A stretch of 64,000 nucleotides of DNA from Candidatus Uhrbacteria bacterium (GCA_003576745.1 QEVR01000002.1:62001-126000); one strand, 5' to 3'. Shown: positions 41,542 through 50,523, counted from the first letter of the stretch. Numbers and translations: made by a program. The notes: generated by a model from the sequence alone, not told the origin.

Positions 41542-41697
41542 ATGGTTGGACCTATACGCATCGAAGGGCAGGAATTGTATAAATGCGCCGTTTGCGGGCA
41601 TTTTTACGAAACAAAAGAGCTTGCGGATCAGTGCGAAGCCTGGTGCCGTGAGCATGAATCCTGCAATACCGAAATCATCAAACAAGCCGTTCAATAA
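41542..41697 (+). CDS. 51-residue Cys-rich peptide of the copper operon
   Basis: ATG 41542 to TAA 41695-41697 encodes a peptide with YKCAVCGHFYE (CxxC), DQCEAWCREH (CxxxC) and HESC, i.e. five cysteines and three histidines. It starts 11 bp after the copA stop, so it is likely the last gene of the operon. It could be a small zinc/copper-binding protein, possibly a metallochaperone or treble-clef-like fold. I recall similar short proteins next to CopA in CPR genomes but cannot name a family. Confidence 0.65.
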   Translation: MVGPIRIEGQELYKCAVCGHFYETKELADQCEAWCREHESCNTEIIKQAVQ

Positions 41698-41872
41698 GCG
41701 TAGGGGAACGGGTTACGGGGTTCGGGGAGAATTATGCACCCCCTACGCAACCACGACCTACGCAACTACGTACTCTTCCCCCCTACGCCCTACGCACCAC
41801 ACGTCTTACGCACTCTTCGCATCCCGCATCCCGCTCGCCGCATGGCCCAAGCCCTACGTCCTACGCAAACAA
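41698..41872. repeat. Composite intergenic repeat, copy 10
   Basis: Starts at the stop codon of the Cys-rich peptide: GGGGAACGGGTTACGGGG, a damaged hairpin (GGGGAG-AATTATG-CACCCC), CTACGCAACCACGACC, CTACGCAACTACGTAC, CCCTACGCCCTACGC. It ends against a leftward terminator. Confidence 0.8.
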
Positions 41873-41896
41873 AAAACCGATGCAAGAATGCATCGG
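41871..41896 (-). terminator. Intrinsic terminator (minus strand)
   Basis: Minus strand: CCGATGCA-TTCT-TGCATCGG then TTTTTT. It ends the lipoprotein gene transcript and touches repeat copy 10. Confidence 0.8.
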
Positions 41897-41925
41897 AATC
41901 GTTAAGACAAAGAAAGGGCGTCGGG

Positions 41926-41957
41926 GGCGGGGATGATCCATTCTGACCATCCCCGCC
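41926..41957 (-). terminator. Second hairpin downstream of the lipoprotein gene
   Basis: GGCGGGGATG and CATCCCCGCC form a 10 bp GC-rich stem nine bases after the stop at 41967; the T-tract downstream is weak (CCCTTTCTTTG). It may back up the terminator at 41871. Confidence 0.55.
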
Positions 41958-41966
41958 ACGAACGAA

Positions 41967-42413
41967 CTACTCGCCGATCTTGATGTTCGTGACGACCGCC
42001 ATGGGGTTGCGGTCGCGGAACTCTGCGAAGTAGCCACGGCCGAGCGAATCGCAGCGCTCTTCGACCACGGCGCCGTTCATACGGTGTTCGCGGCCGAAGT
42101 CCAGAGCCTCGTCGCGGCTGTCGAAACGTGCGCCGCGAACCTCGAAGTAGCATGAGCCCTGATTTCGCGCAGAGAAGCGCGACTTCGGGGCGGACTGCGC
42201 GACAACCCGATGCCGAGTGGTATTCGGCGCCGGAGCCCCTTCCACGATGGTGATTCCGTGCATGGGGGCAAACACCGGACTTTCCGCAGACGCCTTCTCG
42301 AGGACCGGAGCAGAAGGTGCCGGAGTCTGAACGGATCCGCCGCACGCGACCGAACCGAGTGCCAGGATGGATGCGAAAATGAGGCCGATCTTGTGATTCT
42401 TGGAAAGGTTCAT
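41967..42413 (-). CDS. Lipoprotein
   Basis: The 148-residue protein has a signal peptide with lipobox (ILALGSVAC, Cys ~24). After a Pro/Ala-rich linker (TPAPSAPVLEK) comes a ~65-residue domain with GSCYFEVRGARFDSRDEAL and RCDSLGRGYFAEF, containing one cysteine pair. Such a small alpha/beta domain in the periplasm could be an SPOR-like or protease-inhibitor-like fold, but I cannot decide. It has its own terminators. Confidence 0.75.
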   Translation of the reverse strand: MNLSKNHKIGLIFASILALGSVACGGSVQTPAPSAPVLEKASAESPVFAPMHGITIVEGAPAPNTTRHRVVAQSAPKSRFSARNQGSCYFEVRGARFDSRDEALDFGREHRMNGAVVEERCDSLGRGYFAEFRDRNPMAVVTNIKIGE

Positions 42414-42629
42414 GATGATTCTCCCTGTTGCTGCTTGCTGTTTTGGCGGACTTTATTGCGTTCTGCCCGCCGAAAAATCCATTATTTGGACGACTTGGGG
42501 ATTCTCGCCTCCCGCATCGTTGACACAAATGTAGCATAAACTTGACATCTTGTCAAGTCTCCTTGGCATAATATTTAAAAAATAGCTTAATTTAGGCAAA
42601 AATCTCACTCTTCTGCGATTAACAAACGC

Positions 42630-42830
42630 TCGGGTCTCGGGCTACGAGGATCGGGGTTCGAGTCTTATGATGAAAACGCTTACATACGGACGTATGGATT
42701 CAAGGACAAAGGGCAAAGGGAACGGGTTTCGGGGAAGATTGTGCTCCCCCTACGCAACCACGTCCTACGCAACTACGTACTCTTTCCCCCTACGCCCTAC
42801 GCACCACCTCCTGCTGCTTATTCACCTTTA
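42630..42830. repeat. Composite intergenic repeat, copy 11
   Basis: Modules: CGGGTCTCGGGCTACGAGG, TACATACGGACGTATGG, AAAGGGCAAAGGGAACGGG, an imperfect hairpin (GGGGAAGATTGTGCTCCCC), CTACGCAACCACGTCC, CTACGCAACTACGTAC, CCCTACGCCCTACGCACC. The rest of the gap 42414-42894 is AT-rich promoter-like sequence near the lipoprotein start. Confidence 0.8.
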
Positions 42831-42849
42831 TCATTAATAAACCTGATTT

Positions 42850-42877
42850 AAAAAACCGCCCGAGCAGCTCGCGCGGG
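42850..42877 (-). terminator. Intrinsic terminator (minus strand)
   Basis: Minus strand: CCGCGCGAG-CTG-CTCGGGCGG then TTTTTT, with one mismatch in the stem. It lies just after the stop of the gene at 42895. Confidence 0.75.
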
Positions 42878-42894
42878 AGGAGAAGCGCGGCCGA

Positions 42895-43560
42895 TCAGGC
42901 GGAAAGAAGTTTTTTAACGAGGCGGAGAATGCCTTCGTCGCGCGGCCCTCGAATTCGAATCTGCGATTCTGAACTCGAGCTAAGGTCGTACGGGGACGGC
43001 GGAATGGATGAGTCTTGTATCGTACGGTCGGTTATGGACCGAGCCTCGTGCGGACTTACGCCGTAATCCTGGACGAGACGCTCGGCAAATGCGCCTTCGT
43101 TGTCCGGCTTCAGCGGAAGCACGCGAAACAGAATGTCGACGCGCGGAATCCGCGATACCCACCGTTCATAGCCCTCGGCGGTCATGCCGATGAGCGCGAC
43201 GGATCCGAGAGGTTTGAGTGCCGCCCGAATCTCGCGCACATGTACGTAATAGCGTTCTTCGGCTACGCCATAGAACGTAAGCAGGTCTCCGAATGAGAAC
43301 GTGTGGAGAACGCTCACATCGAGGCTCTTGTACCATGCGGCTTCTGCCGAAGAAACGGGCCTATTCGTGTACGTTCGCACCGGTTTCAGACGACGAGGAT
43401 GTGATGCGTATAAGCGCTGTAATTGGTAATCAACACCGGAGTATTGATTACCGACGAGAATGAGAACGGAACCTGCGCGCAAATCCAGCGTATTCTGACC
43501 CAACATTCCGACAGGAATATATTTCCAGCGACGAATAAAACGGTCAAGTGGATGAGCCAA
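42895..43560 (-). CDS. Guanylate-kinase-like protein, probably non-catalytic
   Basis: The protein is 221 residues from 43560, or 203 from ATG 43506 (MLGQNTLDLRAGS). SVLILVGNQYSGVDYQLQRL is in the P-loop position of guanylate kinases but lacks the GxxGxGK[ST] lysine. LKPVRTYTNRPVSSAEA resembles the S-x-TTRxPR GMP-binding stretch, and VAEERYYVHVREI the G-Y/ERYxx segment. I read it as a degenerate guanylate kinase fold that probably binds rather than phosphorylates; other P-loop relatives are possible. Confidence 0.45.
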   Translation of the reverse strand: MAHPLDRFIRRWKYIPVGMLGQNTLDLRAGSVLILVGNQYSGVDYQLQRLYASHPRRLKPVRTYTNRPVSSAEAAWYKSLDVSVLHTFSFGDLLTFYGVAEERYYVHVREIRAALKPLGSVALIGMTAEGYERWVSRIPRVDILFRVLPLKPDNEGAFAERLVQDYGVSPHEARSITDRTIQDSSIPPSPYDLSSSSESQIRIRGPRDEGILRLVKKLLSA

Positions 43561-43633
43561 GCAACATTTTGTGCGCTATGCTGTATTACAGCATCAAACG
43601 CATTCTTCCCTTATAGAACCAACGAACGTGAAT

Positions 43634-44917
43634 ATGTCCATATCATCAAAGAATCTTTTCGCGGCGGCCCTTGCCGGAATGGCAGGCAGCCTTGCGGTTA
43701 TCGGTAGTATCGTGTTCATCGCTTCCTATCAGCCGACATGGATCGCTCAAGCCCTGGGAATCCCGTCCATGAGAAATACGTCGAATCTTTCGACGAATGG
43801 TACATCGAATAAGGCGATCTCCTTGGACGACCTCAAAGAACTGGATCGAGAGCAATTAATAGAAAATGTTGTGGAACGCGTAAGTCCCGCCGTTGTTTCC
43901 ATTACCGTTCAACGAGAAGTTTCAATGGCTCCGGCTGAAGATATTCCATTTTTTGATCCGTTTGAGGATTTTTTCGGGATGCCGAATCCGTTCGGAAGCC
44001 CATTCCAAAATTCGCCGCAATCGGATACGGATCGAAAGGAGCGGGTGGATGTTGGCGGAGGAACCGGATTCCTTATATCGGGTGACGGCTATATCGTAAC
44101 GAACCGTCATGTGGTCGAATCGCGAAATGCAACCTATGCCGTAATGACGGGCGATGGAACGGAGCACGACGCAACCGTCATCGCAAAAGATCCCGTACTC
44201 GATATTGCAATCCTGAAAATCGATGCAAACAACCTTCCATACCTTCAATTCGGAGACTCGGATGGCGTAAAAGTAGGTCAAACAGCTATCGCCATCGGCA
44301 ATGCGCTCGCGGAATTTCGAAACACCGTCTCCGTCGGGGTCATTTCCGGCATCGCTCGTTCCATTCAGGCCGGAGACAATCAGGGCAATGTTGAGCGCTT
44401 GGAGAATGTTCTTCAAACGGATGCGGCGATTAACCCAGGCAATTCCGGCGGTCCGCTATTGGATATCCGAGGAAATGTTATCGGCGTAAATGTTGCCATG
44501 GCCGGCGGCTCGGAAAATATCGGATTTGCGCTTCCATCGAATATTGTTCGAGAGGTTGCGGAATCCGTACGGACAAACGGGAAGATCATCCGTCCGTTTT
44601 TGGGCGTCCGCTATGTTCCCATTACAAAATCACTCAAGGAAAAAAACGGGCTTTCCGTGGATTATGGCGTTCTCGTCTTGCGCGGTGCAGATGAAACCGA
44701 GCTTGCCGTTACGCCGGGATCTGCAGCTGACAAAGCAGGCATCGTAGAACATGACATTATCCTGAACGTTGACGGACAAAATATAGACGATACGCACACA
44801 CTTGCCTCTCTCATCCGCTCAAAGCATGTCGGGGACCGTATTACTTTGAACATTTTGCACAAAGGAGAGGAAAAGTACGTCACAGCTGAATTGCAGGCAT
44901 ACCCGGATGGGGAGTAG
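43634..44917 (+). CDS. HtrA/DegP-family serine protease with PDZ domain
   Basis: I take MSISSKNLFAAALAGMAG (43634) as start, giving 427 residues and one N-terminal membrane anchor. The trypsin-like triad is complete: H159 (VTNRHVVE), D190 (PVLDIAILK), S271 (NPGNSGGPL). A PDZ domain follows (residues ~310-420, GVLVLRGADETELAVTPGS, ENDIILNVDGQ-like). It should act outside the membrane on misfolded proteins. The low-complexity NPFGSPFQNSPQSD linker between anchor and protease is typical for DegS/HtrA-like forms. Confidence 0.93.
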   Translation: MSISSKNLFAAALAGMAGSLAVIGSIVFIASYQPTWIAQALGIPSMRNTSNLSTNGTSNKAISLDDLKELDREQLIENVVERVSPAVVSITVQREVSMAPAEDIPFFDPFEDFFGMPNPFGSPFQNSPQSDTDRKERVDVGGGTGFLISGDGYIVTNRHVVESRNATYAVMTGDGTEHDATVIAKDPVLDIAILKIDANNLPYLQFGDSDGVKVGQTAIAIGNALAEFRNTVSVGVISGIARSIQAGDNQGNVERLENVLQTDAAINPGNSGGPLLDIRGNVIGVNVAMAGGSENIGFALPSNIVREVAESVRTNGKIIRPFLGVRYVPITKSLKEKNGLSVDYGVLVLRGADETELAVTPGSAADKAGIVEHDIILNVDGQNIDDTHTLASLIRSKHVGDRITLNILHKGEEKYVTAELQAYPDGE

Positions 44918-45130
44918 GGAGCAGGGAGTAGGATGTAGGGGCGCGGCTTGCCGCGCCCCGTAGGTCGTGAGGCATGGGTCGTGCGCCCTTTCTCTTTACT
45001 CATCAGTTCCAGGGTTCCAGAATTCTAGAGTTTCTCTTTCCCAACCCCAGAACCCTAAAACTCTGGAGCTCTTGAACGGCCCCATTGCCAATTGCCAAAA
45101 GCCAATAACTCATAGCTCTTTCAACTCATT
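44915..45130. repeat. Composite intergenic repeat, copy 12
   Basis: Begins at the htrA-like stop: GGGAGTAGGATGTAGG, the palindrome GGGGCGCGGC-TT-GCCGCGCCCC (44939-44960), AGGGTTCCAGAATTCTAGAG, CCAACCCCAGAACCC, CTAAAACTCTGGAGCTC, GGCCCCATTGCCAATTGCC. It shares the palindrome module with copy 3. Confidence 0.8.
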
Positions 45131-45164
45131 CCATCTGCGACTTCGTGCTATACTGTTGAACGGT

Positions 45165-46019
45165 ATGCCGAAAGGGAGGGGATCCCAAACAAACAGCGAT
45201 CCGCGCGCGTCCGTATGGGCAGCGCTCACGATCGCTGCTTTTCCGCTCGTAGCGCTTTCCATGAGCTGGATGGGTATTCATCCGCTTGTGAGTTTCTTGC
45301 TGGGCGCTCTGGCGAGTCTCTTGGTATTGCTTGTTGAAGGAATGTTCCGCCGCCGTTTGTGGATTTCCGAGCCGGCCATTGCCCATGTGCTCGGCGATCC
45401 CATGTTGGGATATCGCATGCTTATTGTTCTCGGAATCATTCTTCTCGTCTTTGAAACATTCCTCCTTGCGGGTTTTTTGACGAATCCGTCATTCGACAAG
45501 CCAATCGTCCGTTTTATCCTGAACCGCCAATGTGTTCAACCGGAAAATGCCCTGTTCGCGCGACTCTGTGCGACGAATGCCGTTCCACCCGAGTATGCGG
45601 GCATTAATGCTGCGGAAGCGGCCATACGCGATGAAGCCGTAAAACGTTATTTTCCTGATGGCGGCCTCGTGACGTGCTCGACCATTAAACTCGGCGAAGA
45701 AATCGAACCGCTCCTGTACACCCATAGCGCCATCGTTCGATGTGATCGGTGGGTGGTCGGAAAAATTGCCGGTCATCCCGTTTCGGTCCAAACGGTTCAG
45801 GCGACGATCGTGGCCAGATTACGGATCCGACAGGATGGCAGTTATTACGTTCAGGCATGGAATGACAATCCTTCATCCGCCGAATGGTCATCCATCGGAC
45901 AGGGGATTGCGCTGACATCGCTCGACCGCCAGCGGAAATTGGCTTCCGACGGGCATATTGCCGATATCCTCGCTATGGAAAATTTCCGCCGCGTCATGGA
46001 ATATCTTTCAAGCAAATAG
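45165..46019 (+). CDS. Membrane protein with large soluble domain
   Basis: Start at MPKGRGSQTNSDPRA (45165), 10 bases after a TATACT box (45149-45154). The 284-residue protein has two or three N-terminal membrane segments (WAALTIAAFPLVALSMSWMG, SFLLGALASLLVLLVEG, RMLIVLGIILLVFETFLLAG). A soluble C-terminal domain of about 150 residues follows, with cysteines in RQCVQPE, RLCATN, VTCSTI. No family recognised; a receptor or assembly factor is possible. Confidence 0.68.
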   Translation: MPKGRGSQTNSDPRASVWAALTIAAFPLVALSMSWMGIHPLVSFLLGALASLLVLLVEGMFRRRLWISEPAIAHVLGDPMLGYRMLIVLGIILLVFETFLLAGFLTNPSFDKPIVRFILNRQCVQPENALFARLCATNAVPPEYAGINAAEAAIRDEAVKRYFPDGGLVTCSTIKLGEEIEPLLYTHSAIVRCDRWVVGKIAGHPVSVQTVQATIVARLRIRQDGSYYVQAWNDNPSSAEWSSIGQGIALTSLDRQRKLASDGHIADILAMENFRRVMEYLSSK

Positions 46020-46045
46020 CGGCGGGAGCGTGATACACTTGGAAC

Positions 46046-47398
46046 ATGAACGTAACGGTCCACGGCGCCGCTCGAGAAGTGACGGGTTCGTGCTACCGCG
46101 TCGAGACGGCAAAGACGCGCCTGCTTGTGGACTGCGGCATGTTCCAAGGCAGCGCGTACAATGATGCAAAAAATTTTCGCGAATTCGGATTCGATACCAA
46201 GGACGTGGATGCCGTCGCAATAACGCATACGCATCTTGATCATGTCGGACGGCTCCCCAAACTCGTAAAGGAAGGTTTCCGCAAAACAATATATCTTACC
46301 AAGCCGACCAAAGAACTGGCTCGCATCGTGCTTGCTGACGCGGAAAAAATCATGGAAGAGGAATTCGAACGCGAATACCGTCCGAAACTCTATGAACGAA
46401 CCCACATGGAGCGCGCCTGCGAACTCATGCGCGGCGTGGATTACTCCCGCTGGGTCACCGTCGGCGATCTCCGTTTCCGCTTCCGCGATGCGGGGCATGT
46501 GTTCGGAAGCGCGTTTGTGGAAGTTGAACAGAGGGGAGGGGCCCGGGTAGTATTTTCCGGCGATATCGGAAATATCGACGTGCCAATTTTGCGCCCGACG
46601 GCGCAAATCGGATCATCGGATGCCGTGTTCATCGAATCCACCTACGGCGACCGAATCCATGAGGATGAGCGCACGCGAATGAACACATTACGGCAAGCCG
46701 TTCTCACGACGGTAAAAAATGGAGGAGTCTTGATTGTTCCCGCCTTCGCGGTGGAACGGACGCAGGACTTGCTGTATTTCATGAATCATCTTGTCGAAGA
46801 AGGAAGCATGCATCCGGTAAATACCTATCTGGACAGTCCGATGGCCATCAGAGTCGCAGAGGTCATGAAACACTATCCGGAATATTATGACCGGGACGCC
46901 CTGCGACTCGTGAGCGTTGGAGACGATTTTTTTGACTTTCCTGGGCTGCGGACGACCATGACGAAGGAAGAATCAAAGAGCATAAATGAGGCTCCGAAAC
47001 CAAAAATTATCATTGCCGGCGCAGGGATGATGAACGGCGGACGCATTCAGCATCATCTGATCCGCTATCTCAGCGACCGAAAAACGACTGTGCTTATTAT
47101 CGGATATCAGGCGGAAGGCACGCTCGGCCGTAAGCTTTACAACGGAGAAAAACGCGTACGCATTCTCGGAGAGAGCGTAGACGTTCGGGCGTCCATTATA
47201 AGCATTGGCGCTTTTAGCGCTCACGGCGACCAACGAAAACTCGTGAACTGGATCAAACACGGAAAAGCGCCGGCCAAACGCGTGTACTGCACGCATGGCG
47301 AAGAACACGCAGCCGTCGCGCTCGCAACGCGTATCAACGAAGAACTCGGCATTCCTGCGGACGTTCCGCGTTTTGAAGAAACCGTTGCCGTCGAGTGA
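46046..47398 (+). CDS. MBL-fold beta-CASP metallohydrolase (RNA-processing type)
   Basis: The 450-residue protein has the metallo-beta-lactamase signature THTHLDHVG (HxHxDH, residues ~57-62), DCGMFQG at the N-terminus, DAGHVFGSAF (His of motif 3) and FSGDIGN (Asp of motif 4). The beta-CASP insert includes STYGDR and VFAVERTQDLLYF-like elements; the final SAHGDQRKLVNWI and VYCTHGEEHA carry motif A-C residues. It resembles YshA/CPSF-73-type RNA exonuclease proteins acting on RNA. It is translationally close to the GH1 gene (1 bp). Confidence 0.92.
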   Translation: MNVTVHGAAREVTGSCYRVETAKTRLLVDCGMFQGSAYNDAKNFREFGFDTKDVDAVAITHTHLDHVGRLPKLVKEGFRKTIYLTKPTKELARIVLADAEKIMEEEFEREYRPKLYERTHMERACELMRGVDYSRWVTVGDLRFRFRDAGHVFGSAFVEVEQRGGARVVFSGDIGNIDVPILRPTAQIGSSDAVFIESTYGDRIHEDERTRMNTLRQAVLTTVKNGGVLIVPAFAVERTQDLLYFMNHLVEEGSMHPVNTYLDSPMAIRVAEVMKHYPEYYDRDALRLVSVGDDFFDFPGLRTTMTKEESKSINEAPKPKIIIAGAGMMNGGRIQHHLIRYLSDRKTTVLIIGYQAEGTLGRKLYNGEKRVRILGESVDVRASIISIGAFSAHGDQRKLVNWIKHGKAPAKRVYCTHGEEHAAVALATRINEELGIPADVPRFEETVAVE

Positions 47399-47399
47399 T

Positions 47400-48557
47400 A
47401 TGCCGGTTTTTCCGAAAGGTCCCTTCGTGGTTGGTGCGGGTATTTCCGCGCATCAGACCGAAGGAGGAAACACCTTCAGCGACTGGTGGCGATTCGAACA
47501 AACCGTCTTGCGCAAGAGAGGCGACGATGTTTCCGGTGACGCCGTGGATCATTGGCATCAATACGCGGACGACATCGGATTGCTTTCCGACGCAGGACTG
47601 AACGCATTCCGATGTTCGCTTGAATGGGCAAAAATCGAACCGAAAGAGGGCTTCTACGATCAAAACGCTATCGAACATTATCGGCATGTTCTCCGCCGAT
47701 TGCGCCAACGAAGAGTCTTTGCCTGCCTCACGCTGTGGCATTTTACTCTTCCGACCTGGGCCGCGGATCACGGAGGAATGGAGCATCCCGAGGTACGGAG
47801 GGCTTTCGTTCGATTCGCAAAAAGGATGTGCAGGGAGTTCGAAGGCGAGGTTGATCTGTGGCTTACGATGAACGAACCGATGGTCTATGCCATGAAGGGG
47901 TATCGCTGGGGCGAATGGCCGCCGGGCATACGCTCATTCACCCGCACATGGCGGGTCATCATCTTGCTCGCATTCCTCCATCGCCGCGTGTATCGAGTAT
48001 TCAAAGAATGCACGCATGTGCCTGTCGGATTCGCAAAAAGCTTCATCAGTTTCCATGTAGGCCGGCGGCATGCGCTCCACGATCGCATCATTGCCTGGTG
48101 GAAGAATGTCGTCTGGAATGACGCCTTTTTCTGGCTCACGATCGGATCAAACGATGCGATAGGCGTGAATTATTATATTGGTGAAACGGTCGGATCCGGC
48201 GGGCGGAAACAACCCACGGATGATATGGGGTGGGCGATATGGCCGGAAGGATTTCGCCTCGCGCTCCTGCGAGCAACAAAACACGGTCTCCCCATATACA
48301 TTACGGAGAATGGCATCGCCACGGAGGACGATGGGCGGAGGATCGTATATATCCGGAAGCACCTTGCAGCTTTGAAAGACGTCAAAGAACGCGCGGATAT
48401 CCGAGGATATTTTTACTGGTCCCTGCTGGACAATTTTGAATGGGATAAAGGATTCGAAAAAAGATTCGGACTTATCGCCGTCGACAGATCAACCATGCAG
48501 CGAATCCCGAAGCCCTCTCTTGCCGCTCTTGGTCGAATGGCAAAAACCATGAGATAA
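47400..48557 (+). CDS. Glycoside hydrolase family 1 (beta-glucosidase-like)
   Basis: Starts at ATG 47400, one base after the upstream stop. The 385-residue protein has the GH1 motifs: GAGISAHQTEGGN at the N-terminus, acid/base E159 in LTMNEPM (usual TFNEP) and nucleophile E303 in ITENGIA. LLDNFEWDKGFEKRFGL near the end fits the family C-terminus. It is about 60-80 residues shorter than typical GH1 enzymes, with shortened loops. It is likely an intracellular beta-glycosidase; the sugar cannot be inferred. Confidence 0.93.
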   Translation: MPVFPKGPFVVGAGISAHQTEGGNTFSDWWRFEQTVLRKRGDDVSGDAVDHWHQYADDIGLLSDAGLNAFRCSLEWAKIEPKEGFYDQNAIEHYRHVLRRLRQRRVFACLTLWHFTLPTWAADHGGMEHPEVRRAFVRFAKRMCREFEGEVDLWLTMNEPMVYAMKGYRWGEWPPGIRSFTRTWRVIILLAFLHRRVYRVFKECTHVPVGFAKSFISFHVGRRHALHDRIIAWWKNVVWNDAFFWLTIGSNDAIGVNYYIGETVGSGGRKQPTDDMGWAIWPEGFRLALLRATKHGLPIYITENGIATEDDGRRIVYIRKHLAALKDVKERADIRGYFYWSLLDNFEWDKGFEKRFGLIAVDRSTMQRIPKPSLAALGRMAKTMR

Positions 48558-48565
48558 TACGCGCA

Positions 48566-49501
48566 ATGAATGCATTTCCTTTTTGGGCTCTTTGGGCCGT
48601 TCTCGGCCACATCAGCAATGGCGCCGCTTTCGTCATTGATAAGACCCTGCTTCAAAAAAGTTTCCGTCAACCGGCAACCTATGCCGGACTCATCGGCCTT
48701 CTCGGCATTCTGGCCGTTGTGCTGCTTCCGTTCGGCGTCCATGTGCCGTCGAATCACGGATGGATACCCATTCTCATTTCGGGCGGCACATTCCCGCTGG
48801 CGTTGTGGTTTTTTTTCATTGCGCTCGCAAAAGGGGAGGCGACGCGGGTGGTGCCCGTGGTAGGTTCGCTTATTCCGGTGCTTACGCTTATTGCAACGAG
48901 CACGTTCCTCGGAGAGCGCTTCGGGAGCGCGCAGCTTGGCGGATTCGCCCTGCTTGTTGTAGCGACCATTCTGTTGAGCGGCGCCGGCGGCAAAGCCAAA
49001 GGAACGCTCCGAGCATCCACAGTCGGCGCGGCCGTGATATCTGCCGTAGTATTTACGATATCGTTCGTCACCGTAAAAGTTGGATATGATGCGGAGGGTT
49101 TCATCACGACATTCGCGCTTTCCCGTTTTGCCGGCGTCATCGCGGCTATTGCCATTTTGGCGTGGGATGAACGTGCGTACATGGAAATCCGGAACGTCCT
49201 TTTTCCCGGCCAAACACCTGCAAAACAGCTTCGAGGGAAACGCCTCGCGTTTTTGCTTGTCCTTTTTGCGCAGAGCCTCGGCGCCGCGGGGTTCGTAATG
49301 GTCCAATACGCCATTTCCCTTGGAAGCGCAGCGCTCGTGAACGCGATGCAGGCCGTCCAGTACGCATTTCTTGTATTTGTCGCCTTCTTGTTCGCTAAAA
49401 AAGCGCCTGACCTGCTTGGAGAAAATCTGACGCCGGCGGTCGTGGCGCGAAAACTCGTCGCAATCTGCTTTGTCGCCGCAGGCTTATGGCTTATCGTCTG
49501 A
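48566..49501 (+). CDS. EamA-family transporter
   Basis: The 311-residue protein has about ten membrane segments in two EamA halves (FPLALWFFFIALAKGEATRV and MVQYAISLGSAALVNAMQAV are the paired signatures). Such permeases move metabolites such as amino acids, sugars or nucleotide sugars. The neighbours are glycoside hydrolases and a ROK kinase, so a sugar-linked substrate is a reasonable guess. Its last 16 bases overlap the next gene. Confidence 0.88.
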   Translation: MNAFPFWALWAVLGHISNGAAFVIDKTLLQKSFRQPATYAGLIGLLGILAVVLLPFGVHVPSNHGWIPILISGGTFPLALWFFFIALAKGEATRVVPVVGSLIPVLTLIATSTFLGERFGSAQLGGFALLVVATILLSGAGGKAKGTLRASTVGAAVISAVVFTISFVTVKVGYDAEGFITTFALSRFAGVIAAIAILAWDERAYMEIRNVLFPGQTPAKQLRGKRLAFLLVLFAQSLGAAGFVMVQYAISLGSAALVNAMQAVQYAFLVFVAFLFAKKAPDLLGENLTPAVVARKLVAICFVAAGLWLIV

Positions 49502-50523
49502 AGGAATTCGCCGAGCTCCATTTTATGCGCGCGCTGAACGCGCTTATTCTTTTAGGGTGTTTGGCCGCAATCGTGGCGGCAACGTTATGGGTCGGCGTTC
49601 CGATGCAGACATCGGGTTCCATCCGGGCGGGTGTAACATTCAGCTCCGTATATGCGCAGGAGCTCGGCATAAACTGGCGGAATACGCTCGCCGCTTCACT
49701 CGATGATCTCGGAGTCCGATATTTCCGCATTCCCGTGTATTGGAAGGTTGTTCAGCCGGAAGAAAACCGCTTTGATTGGGCAACCATCGATTACCAAATG
49801 GATGAAATCGCCATGCGTGAGGGAAAAGTGCTCCTTGCCATCGGCGCAAAACTGCCCAGATGGCCTGAATGCTGGATTCCCGACTGGGCGACTTATAAAG
49901 GCCCGGCAGGGGAGCGTGCGGCGCGTCTCGCCTATATGGAACAGGCAGTAAGGCGCTACAAAGATCATCCGGCTCTTGCCGCCTGGCAGGTGGAAAACGA
50001 GGCCTTATTCCCATTCGGACTTTGCCCAAAGCCCAACCGCTCGTTTTTGAAAAGAGAGATCGAATTCGTCAGAAGTCTGGATATTGCGCATCCCATCGTG
50101 ACAACGGATTCCGGCGAACTCTCCACATGGTTTTCTGTGGCGCCGCTGCCGGACAAGCTGGGATTCAGCGTCTATCGCGTCGTGCGGACCTATGGCGGCT
50201 TTGTATGGCACTATACGTTTATTCCGCCGTACTGGTATGCACGGCGAGCGCTCTACGTGTCGCCGTTCGTGAGCGAGATTTTTGTGTCCGAATTCCAAAT
50301 GGAGCCATGGTCTGACGATTCGCTGACCGTCACCCCGCTCACCGAACAATTCCGGACATTCGATGCCGATCAAATGCGGAAAAATTTCGATTATGCGGAG
50401 CGCATGCGTATTCATGAAATCTATTTTTGGGGCGTTGAGTGGTGGTGGTGGATGAAGACGACGCAGCAAGATGACAGATTCTGGAAAACGGCAAAAACAT
50501 TCTTTGAACGGCATGCGCCGTAA
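49486..50523 (+). CDS. Membrane-anchored TIM-barrel glycoside hydrolase
   Basis: The start may be ATG 49486 (overlapping the EamA gene) or ATG 49525 (MRALNALILLGCLAAIVAAT). Either gives an N-terminal anchor and an exported catalytic domain. Visible barrel motifs are RYFRIPVYWKVVQPEENRFDW (typical of family 5/42-like clans), acid/base candidate Glu in WQVENEALF (residue ~167) and nucleophile candidate Glu in VSEFQMEPW (~270). The family cannot be fixed from sequence alone. It acts on extracellular or cell-wall sugars. Confidence 0.7.
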   Translation: MAYRLKEFAELHFMRALNALILLGCLAAIVAATLWVGVPMQTSGSIRAGVTFSSVYAQELGINWRNTLAASLDDLGVRYFRIPVYWKVVQPEENRFDWATIDYQMDEIAMREGKVLLAIGAKLPRWPECWIPDWATYKGPAGERAARLAYMEQAVRRYKDHPALAAWQVENEALFPFGLCPKPNRSFLKREIEFVRSLDIAHPIVTTDSGELSTWFSVAPLPDKLGFSVYRVVRTYGGFVWHYTFIPPYWYARRALYVSPFVSEIFVSEFQMEPWSDDSLTVTPLTEQFRTFDADQMRKNFDYAERMRIHEIYFWGVEWWWWMKTTQQDDRFWKTAKTFFERHAP

